From an uncultured Ruminococcus sp. (lineage in GTDB: Bacteria; Bacillota; Clostridia; Oscillospirales; Ruminococcaceae), in NCBI GenBank assembly GCA_946188175.1, contig CAMHUJ010000093.1:1-6819 (forward strand): DNA of 6,819 nucleotides. The letters run 5' to 3'. Both the position numbers and the translations under genes were made by a program. Of the stretch, positions 1 through 4,416 are shown in pieces. The stretch's first letter is position 1; each line of letters begins with the position of its first letter. Below the pieces are notes generated by a model. The model was not told the DNA's origin. It made no database searches and was given only the letters and a program-made list of their open reading frames with translations.

Positions 1-621
1 TGCTGTCGTTCCCTGCTCCGGACCGTGCCATTCCGATTCACGCATATTTGTATGGATCGGCTCATCTGCTCCGATTCGTTTCAAATCGACCTGTCCCCCG
101 TTTCCGAGCAGAACAACAACCACATCTTCGCTTTCCTTTGCAGTATAAAACTCAGAGCTGATATCCAAATTTGCGTAATAGCCTTCAAAATCAGAGCCTT
201 TTCCGAGATAGCGGTCCGGAGAATATTCGCCTTCGCCGCTCTGCTGATAATATTCGCCGTCTATCACCGCATATCCAAGGCAATCTGCCGATTCCGAAAA
301 AGCCGCATTCGATTTGATAGTCCGACTATCATCATTGAGATTATCAGTTGAGAGCGATGTTTTCGTTATTCCATTCTCAGATTGCGATACAGCCTCCGGC
401 GTCACAATCTCGATTTCGGCAGCTGTACTGCCGGTCGTCATAGTGTTTGACCGGAACAGCCTGCCGCTTTTCAGCAAGCCTGCACCGATCACCGTAAGCG
501 CAATCATCGGTGTCACCGCAGCAGCAGTCACAACAGCCCTCACTCTGCGGCGCTTCTTCTGTACCTCGTACTCCGCAATGCGGCTGTGTACATCGCGGAT
601 CATTTCATCACAAGTCTTCAT
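1..621 (-). CDS. Putative anti-sigma factor / sigma-linked single-pass membrane protein (C-terminus beyond window)
   Basis: An open frame of 207 codons runs from the ATG at 621 to the window edge without a stop, so the C-terminus is missing. I chose this ATG because GGAGGG (635-630) lies 8 bases upstream; an in-frame ATG at 627 is too close to it. Residues 1-28 are a short charged cytoplasmic stretch ending in the basic run KKRRRVR (22-28). Residues about 29-50 form one hydrophobic membrane segment. Residues 51-207 are polar, rich in Ser, Asp, Glu and Tyr, and presumably extracytoplasmic. The basic run predicts an N-in topology. The gene overlaps the sigma gene by 14 bases, the usual arrangement of an ECF sigma factor and its membrane anti-sigma, so I infer that role. 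No zinc-type HxxxCxxC motif is seen, and the cytoplasmic part is much shorter than a classic anti-sigma domain. It could instead be a membrane effector of the sigma regulon. Confidence 0.7.
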   Translation of the reverse strand, partial: MKTCDEMIRDVHSRIAEYEVQKKRRRVRAVVTAAAVTPMIALTVIGAGLLKSGRLFRSNTMTTGSTAAEIEIVTPEAVSQSENGITKTSLSTDNLNDDSRTIKSNAAFSESADCLGYAVIDGEYYQQSGEGEYSPDRYLGKGSDFEGYYANLDISSEFYTAKESEDVVVVLLGNGGQVDLKRIGADEPIHTNMRESEWHGPEQGTTA

Positions 622-1168
622 CGTCATAGCCCTCCGATTCAAGCTGTGAACGCAGTGCCTTCTTTGCACGATACAGTATGGATTCAATACTCCGGACACT
701 CTTTTTCATGACATCAGCGGCTTCACGGCTGCTCATATTCTCAAAGTAAATCAGCTCCAGCACCTGCTGATGCTCCGGCTTGAGCTTCCGCATCACCCGA
801 TGCACGGCAATCTGACGCTCCTTTTTGAGATACGCCGACTCAACAGCCTCCTCCTCGCTCATCAGCTCCGGCAGCTCATCGACTGAAATCTGCGGATGCC
901 GTTTCTCCTTCCGAAGCCGGTCAATCGCCAAGTTTCTGCCGATTGCAAAAAGCCATGTCTTGAACGAGCTTTTGCCTTTGAATTTCGGTTTTTTCGTGCC
1001 GAGCAGCACAAAGGTATCCTCGGTCAGCTCCTCTGCTGTCTGGATATTTCCGACAATGCTCGTCAGGTACAGCATCAGGCCGTCCTTATATTCCATGATA
1101 ATCGCATCGAGTCCGCGTTCATCACCGTTGTCACGGAAACGGCGGTAGCTACTTGCACCGTTATCCAT
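608..1168 (-). CDS. ECF-type RNA polymerase sigma factor
   Basis: A 186-residue sigma-70 family protein of group IV architecture: only regions 2 and 4, joined by a short acidic linker. Region 2 covers about residues 19-88, with the core-binding and -10-recognition signature AEELTEDTF (45-53) and SSFKTWLFAIGRNLAIDRLRK (67-87). The linker 92-115 is Glu-rich. Region 4 covers about 120-172, with the helix-turn-helix MSSREAADVMKKSVRSIES (145-163) followed by LYRAKKAL (165-172), typical of -35 recognition. The start at 1168 is preferred because AAGGAG (1180-1175) sits 6 bases before it; an in-frame ATG at 1207 gives 13 more residues but lies inside the leader inverted repeat and has no good ribosome binding site. 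The gene overlaps a downstream membrane protein gene, so its activity is probably held in check by that product. Its regulon and signal cannot be told from sequence. Confidence 0.92.
   Translation of the reverse strand: MDNGASSYRRFRDNGDERGLDAIIMEYKDGLMLYLTSIVGNIQTAEELTEDTFVLLGTKKPKFKGKSSFKTWLFAIGRNLAIDRLRKEKRHPQISVDELPELMSEEEAVESAYLKKERQIAVHRVMRKLKPEHQQVLELIYFENMSSREAADVMKKSVRSIESILYRAKKALRSQLESEGYDDEDL
630..635 (-). promoter_or_regulatory. Ribosome binding site inside the sigma gene
   Basis: GGAGGG reads 635 to 630 on the minus strand, within the last codons of the sigma factor gene and 8 bases before the ATG at 621. It decides the start of the membrane protein and implies that the two genes are translated from one message, with coupling likely because the downstream start lies inside the upstream frame. 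Confidence 0.7.
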
Positions 1169-1182
1169 AGACAGCTCCTTTC

Positions 1183-1206
1183 TGAAAGCGGATTTCCCTG
1201 CTTTCA
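1183..1206 (-). repeat. Perfect 7-bp inverted repeat in the sigma gene leader
   Basis: On the minus strand TGAAAGC (1206-1200) and GCTTTCA (1189-1183) are exact reverse complements, separated by a 10-base loop. The repeat lies directly upstream of the AAAGGAG ribosome binding site and just downstream of the candidate -10 element. It could form an RNA stem-loop at the very 5' end of the sigma mRNA, or serve as an operator for a dimeric repressor. The symmetry is seen directly; its function is inferred. Confidence 0.45.
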
Positions 1207-1210
1207 TCTC

Positions 1211-1238
1211 TTAGACGAACGAAAAGCGGAAAACTACG
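1211..1238 (-). promoter_or_regulatory. Candidate ECF-type (autoregulatory) promoter of the sigma operon
   Basis: On the minus strand CGTCTAA (1217-1211) resembles the CGTC-type -10 element recognised by many Firmicute ECF sigma factors. It is preceded by a T-rich spacer and a weak -35-like CGTAGT (1238-1233), which shares only the central GTA with a TGTAAC-like consensus, at a spacing of 15 bases. A start near 1205-1203 would leave a leader of about 35-37 bases with the inverted repeat at its 5' end. ECF sigma genes commonly transcribe themselves, which fits. The -35 match is poor, so this is tentative. Confidence 0.42.
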
Positions 1239-1241
1239 CGG

Positions 1242-1898
1242 TCACGGATACAGTTTTTTCTGAATCCGCAGAGCAGCTTCGGTATGCATAATCCAGTGTC
1301 TCGAAAACGGCATTTGAATCAGACCGCGGATATTCTTTCCGCACCAGTAATCCGTCAGCCAGACAGCACGCGCATCATCACTGACGACATGCAGCGAAAG
1401 CAGCTCTGCTTTGTGCGCCGCCGATATATTATGTTTCAGCATATCGAAGGTCAGATCGTTCAAAAGCTGTTCTGTACTATGCCTGACATCAGATATATAA
1501 GCATACAATGCATCTATATCCAATGCCTTTGAAAAAACAGCGATGTCTGATTTGACAAGCTCATTGCCTGTTGTGGTGATCGGCGCATGTATCCGCTTCT
1601 GATAATTCTCTGCAAAGAACACCTGCTGATCGCCTAGAATCAGCGTATGTGCGACAATATCCTCAATCCGGAAGATATGCCAGAGCGACCATGCAATCGT
1701 CGTACTGTGACATCCGTCAGCATTCATATATGGCATTGCATTGAAATCCTCTCTGCTGAGATCATCTTTGAACGCATACAAAACCTGCATCAGCCGATCA
1801 CGCAGCATACACAGCGAGGCAATTCCCAAATGAAATGTCTCTGCCTTTTTCAGCTGCATCTGCATTGTTTTGTTCAGTTCTGACCATTCCTTGTTCAT
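1242..1898 (-). CDS. DinB-like superfamily protein
   Basis: A 218-residue, mostly helical soluble protein with no signal peptide. It has the features of the DinB/YfiT four-helix-bundle superfamily, whose members bind a metal through histidines on different helices and often act as thiol-dependent transferases or hydrolases. Here TIAWSLWHIFRIED (67-80) supplies His74 and the helix typical of the first ligand; the C-terminal helix has HWIMH (201-205), giving His201 and His205. The segment WLTDYWCGKNIRGLI (180-194) precedes it. The start at 1898 is chosen because GGAG (1908-1905) lies 6 bases before the ATG; a longer frame from 1952 would run through the terminator hairpin. A terminator separates it from the upstream glycosyltransferase gene. 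A possible -10 TATGAT (1931-1926) has no convincing -35. No terminator follows it before the sigma gene, so read-through is possible. The substrate is unknown. Confidence 0.72.
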   Translation of the reverse strand: MNKEWSELNKTMQMQLKKAETFHLGIASLCMLRDRLMQVLYAFKDDLSREDFNAMPYMNADGCHSTTIAWSLWHIFRIEDIVAHTLILGDQQVFFAENYQKRIHAPITTTGNELVKSDIAVFSKALDIDALYAYISDVRHSTEQLLNDLTFDMLKHNISAAHKAELLSLHVVSDDARAVWLTDYWCGKNIRGLIQMPFSRHWIMHTEAALRIQKKLYP

Positions 1899-1940
1899 TG
1901 TATTCTCCGTCCGTATCCTTACTCTATCATATACTGATTG

Positions 1941-1973
1941 AAAGAAAAGCACCTCCGCGAACGAAAGTGCTTT
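1941..1973 (-). terminator. Rho-independent terminator after the GT2-GtrA gene
   Basis: On the minus strand AAAGCAC (1973-1967) pairs perfectly with GTGCTTT (1952-1946) across a 14-base loop. The stem is followed by a U-rich stretch, TTTTCTTT when the last stem bases are included (1948-1941). It begins 6 bases after the stop codon of the glycosyltransferase gene. The stem is short and AT-biased and the U-tract is interrupted by one C, so termination may be incomplete. Confidence 0.65.
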
Positions 1974-1979
1974 CTGATA

Positions 1980-3074
1980 TTATGCATCTTCCTGCTCGTC
2001 AGTATCCTTCTTCGGAACAGGCTTGAACACCCATGCCTGCTGAATGCGGAAGCTGACAAAATACAGCAGGAAATCGACAAACGGCTTGATAATGGTCGGC
2101 TTGACCGGCAGCACCTTCGAGAGAAGGAATACCGAGCCGATTGACGTCAGCAGCTGACCTGCCCAGAGGATATAATACCGGCACATGGTCAGCGCAAGCG
2201 GTGCATCGCTCTTGAACACAGCCTTGCGGTTCATCGTGAAATTGAACAGCGAGCTGATGATACGTGCAAGAGAACTCGAACAGAACTGTCTTGCGCCCTC
2301 TGCAAACAGCTTGAACAGGAAATTATAGCCCAGAATATTGAGCGCCTGATCAATCACGAACGACAGCACAGAACTAATGAAGAACTTGATAATGATACCG
2401 TAAACACGCAGCGAATCCTTGATCGGATGAAAATGCGTGGTTTCATTATCGTTGATGTAGACAGTCTCAATCGTCTGCTCAACAATCGGAATATCCGCCT
2501 GCTTGCATTCCAGCAGCATATTTGTCTCATATTCAAAGCGCTCGCCGGAAATCTCGATCATCTTTGGAATAATGCCGCGCGGAAATACGCGCAGACCTGT
2601 CTGCGTATCGCTGACCTTCAGACCGCAGAACAGCCGGAACACCGAAGATGTCAGCTTATTGCCGAAACGGCTTTTCGGCGGCACATGCGGCAGATTGAAA
2701 TCGCGGACGCCGAGCACCAGCGAATCCTTCTCCTGCTTGAACATCAAATCGACACAGGCTGCGATATCCTTCGGGCGATGCTGATCGTCGCCGTCGATCG
2801 TCACCGCACCGACTGCATCCTTCCGGTTTTCCATAAACCATTCAAAGGCGGTTTTGAGCGCTCTGCCCTTGCCCTTGTTGACGCCGTGATGCAGCACCGT
2901 ACATCCGAGTACAGCACCCTCTTCAAAGAAATGCTGCTTTGCATCGCAGGAGCCGTCATCGACAAGCAAAATATCGGTAAAGCCCTTCTCCTGCACGCCG
3001 CGGATGACATTCAGCAGCTTTTCATCCGGATCGAGCGAGGGAATGACAACTAACACTTTCTGATAATCTGACAT
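1980..3074 (-). CDS. GT2 glycosyltransferase fused to GtrA-like membrane domain (polyprenyl-phosphate sugar synthase type)
   Basis: A 364-residue bifunctional protein. Residues 5-220 form a GT-A fold family 2 glycosyltransferase like dolichyl-phosphate mannose synthase. Visible are the N-terminal strand VLVVIPSLDPDEKL (7-20), VDDGS (38-42) for nucleotide-sugar binding, NKGKGRALK (66-74), the metal-binding DGDDQH (94-99), and SDTQTGLRVFP (155-165) near the acceptor site. Residues about 223-350 are a GtrA-like domain with four predicted membrane helices (about 224-247, 262-281, 298-320, 327-347). The GtrA hallmarks NFTMNRKAVFK (278-288) and FRIQQAWVFK (342-351) are present. Such proteins are thought to load a sugar onto undecaprenyl phosphate and to help move it across the membrane for surface-polymer modification. 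The fusion joins both steps in one chain. The sugar is unknown. It starts 11 bases after GGAGG (3090-3086), has its own promoter, and ends at a hairpin terminator, so it is probably monocistronic. Confidence 0.9.
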   Translation of the reverse strand: MSDYQKVLVVIPSLDPDEKLLNVIRGVQEKGFTDILLVDDGSCDAKQHFFEEGAVLGCTVLHHGVNKGKGRALKTAFEWFMENRKDAVGAVTIDGDDQHRPKDIAACVDLMFKQEKDSLVLGVRDFNLPHVPPKSRFGNKLTSSVFRLFCGLKVSDTQTGLRVFPRGIIPKMIEISGERFEYETNMLLECKQADIPIVEQTIETVYINDNETTHFHPIKDSLRVYGIIIKFFISSVLSFVIDQALNILGYNFLFKLFAEGARQFCSSSLARIISSLFNFTMNRKAVFKSDAPLALTMCRYYILWAGQLLTSIGSVFLLSKVLPVKPTIIKPFVDFLLYFVSFRIQQAWVFKPVPKKDTDEQEDA

Positions 3075-3127
3075 TTGGGATCTGTCCTCCGTTTTGAGAT
3101 TCCTTATTCCGTACTTTCACATCATAT

Positions 3128-3156
3128 ATTATATCACGAATTGCGGCAGATTGCAA
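3128..3156 (-). promoter_or_regulatory. Sigma-A promoter for the GT2-GtrA gene
   Basis: On the minus strand TTGCAA (3156-3151) and a perfect TATAAT (3133-3128) are separated by exactly 17 bases. A TG dinucleotide one base upstream of the -10 makes it an extended -10. The predicted start near 3121 gives a leader of about 47 bases. This is the strongest promoter-like sequence I found in the window and points to vegetative expression. Confidence 0.82.
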
Positions 3157-3170
3157 GAGCTATTGATGAA

Positions 3171-3184
3171 GATTTTATAAAATC
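3171..3184. repeat. 14-bp perfect palindrome GATTTTATAAAATC
   Basis: A perfect 14-base palindrome lies between the dNTPase stop codon and the sigma-A promoter, about 15 bases upstream of the -35 element. It could be an operator, an AT-rich UP-like element for the promoter, or a chance AT-rich symmetry. It is not a convincing terminator because it lacks GC pairs and a loop. Confidence 0.35.
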
Positions 3185-3194
3185 GGAGAACCGT

Positions 3195-4412
3195 TCACTG
3201 CCCCGCGTCAAAATATCCGACATAGGAGATACGGCGGGTACTGTGCGGGAAAAGTTCGGCGTAATAATCCACAAAATAATCATCGGTCATTGCAGCGATA
3301 AAGTCCATTGTCAGATCATCCGGATCACTCTCTGCATACGGAATCTCCGTCGGATACCAGCGCTGTTTTTCGAGCACCGTCGCAATATGGTGCCGATACA
3401 GGCAGGAGTTTTTATTATGCGATACGGCATCCTGATAGATGTGCACGTACATCTCCTGCATCATCGGAATGACACTGTCACGCACCTGTTTCTGCACAGA
3501 TTCCATGCGGTAAATTCGCGCATAATTCTCCTCTTTCAGCTGCTTCATCGCGCGAAAATGCGCATCGTCAAGCATGAGATAAGGCTTGCCGTAGCTGTTC
3601 TCGATCAGATTCACCTCAAGATTATTGATAACCTCGGCATTTGTACGACCGATTGCCGATTCGGAAAAGTCCGCTTCCGAGCCGATCAGATGCGCACGAA
3701 CCGCATCCTGCCGGTCTTTGCCGAGATACGCGATCATATCACAGATGCGTACAAGACAGCCTTCAAGCGTGGACGGAATCAGCTTACGGTCACCGTCCTC
3801 ATCCATGATGCAATCCTGCATCCGGCGGTCAAATTCTGCAAAGCCTGAAAGCGGCTTCGGTCGGTATTCCGCAATCGGCAGTTCGCCGTTATGACAGACG
3901 ATGCCGTCGAGCGTTTGCAGCGAAATATTATAAGGGATAATCGTATCCAGCACTCGGACGCTGTGCAGATTATGACGGAAGCAGCGTCCTGTCCGCGCAT
4001 GATAGAGATCGTGAAGTGCATGCTCACCGGCATGTCCGAACGGTGTATGTCCCATATCATGCCCGATTGCGATTGCCTCAATCAGATCAAGATTCAGCCC
4101 GAGCACGGAGCCGATATTCCGCGCAATCCGCGAAACCAGCTGAACATGCAGCGCACGGCGGCAGAGATCGTCATTCCGGAAGAACGAAAAAACCTGCGTC
4201 TTATCGGCATAGCGATTATAAAACGCACTGTTCAGAATCTTGTCCGCATCCTTGGAGAACGGCTGCCGGTAAATCTTCGGCACATCGCTCGGACGGTCAA
4301 AGCGGCGGATTACATCACTGTTTTTGCAGGCATAGGGCGATGTCCAGCCCTGCGCCTGCTGCTCTAAAATCAGCTGCTCCAGCTCCGGAGACAGCGCTTC
4401 ATAATGTCGCAT
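3195..4412 (-). CDS. HD-domain deoxynucleoside triphosphate triphosphohydrolase (dGTPase family)
   Basis: A 405-residue cytoplasmic HD-superfamily enzyme, expected to cleave dNTPs to the nucleoside and tripolyphosphate and so lower the dNTP pool. Family signatures appear in order: YRQPFSKDADKILNSAFYNR (48-67), DKTQVF (70-75), RRALHVQLVSRIAR (85-98), GHDMGHTPFGHAGEHAL (117-133), FRHNLHSVRVL (145-155) and RICDMIAYLGKD (222-233). Metal ligands are likely His89, His118, Asp119 and Asp225, all present; His122 and His127 flank them. The residue before the first His is Ala, where many relatives have Thr. The start at 4412 follows AAAGGA (4425-4420) by 7 bases; a TTG at 4433 would add 7 residues inside dnaE and lacks that support. 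It begins 4 bases after the dnaE stop, so it is almost certainly co-transcribed and translationally coupled with dnaE. Substrate preference (dGTP or general) cannot be read from sequence. The gene symbol dgt would be a family name only. Confidence 0.9.
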   Translation of the reverse strand: MRHYEALSPELEQLILEQQAQGWTSPYACKNSDVIRRFDRPSDVPKIYRQPFSKDADKILNSAFYNRYADKTQVFSFFRNDDLCRRALHVQLVSRIARNIGSVLGLNLDLIEAIAIGHDMGHTPFGHAGEHALHDLYHARTGRCFRHNLHSVRVLDTIIPYNISLQTLDGIVCHNGELPIAEYRPKPLSGFAEFDRRMQDCIMDEDGDRKLIPSTLEGCLVRICDMIAYLGKDRQDAVRAHLIGSEADFSESAIGRTNAEVINNLEVNLIENSYGKPYLMLDDAHFRAMKQLKEENYARIYRMESVQKQVRDSVIPMMQEMYVHIYQDAVSHNKNSCLYRHHIATVLEKQRWYPTEIPYAESDPDDLTMDFIAAMTDDYFVDYYAELFPHSTRRISYVGYFDAGQ

Positions 4413-4416
4413 ACAA

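Noticed and set aside
25..649. Two overlapping open frames of 108 and 111 codons on the plus strand at the left edge
   Set aside because: They oppose the continuous 207-codon minus-strand frame that has a good ribosome binding site and the expected membrane topology.
1245..1267. CGGAT...ATCCG inverted repeat at the end of the DinB-like gene as a terminator
   Set aside because: The stem is only 5 bases, lies before or at the stop codon, and is not followed by a T-run on the minus strand.
1926..1931. TATGAT as a -10 element for the DinB-like gene
   Set aside because: No acceptable -35 lies 16-18 bases upstream; that position falls inside the terminator stem. A promoter probably exists here but I cannot place it.
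2427..3053. A 208-codon open frame on the plus strand, opposite the GT2 domain
   Set aside because: It is antisense to clear GT2 motifs and its translation shows no family features.
3075..3848. A 257-codon open frame on the plus strand, opposite the dNTPase and its downstream gap
   Set aside because: It is the antisense of conserved HD-domain codons, has no ribosome binding site, and its start lies opposite the leader of the glycosyltransferase gene.
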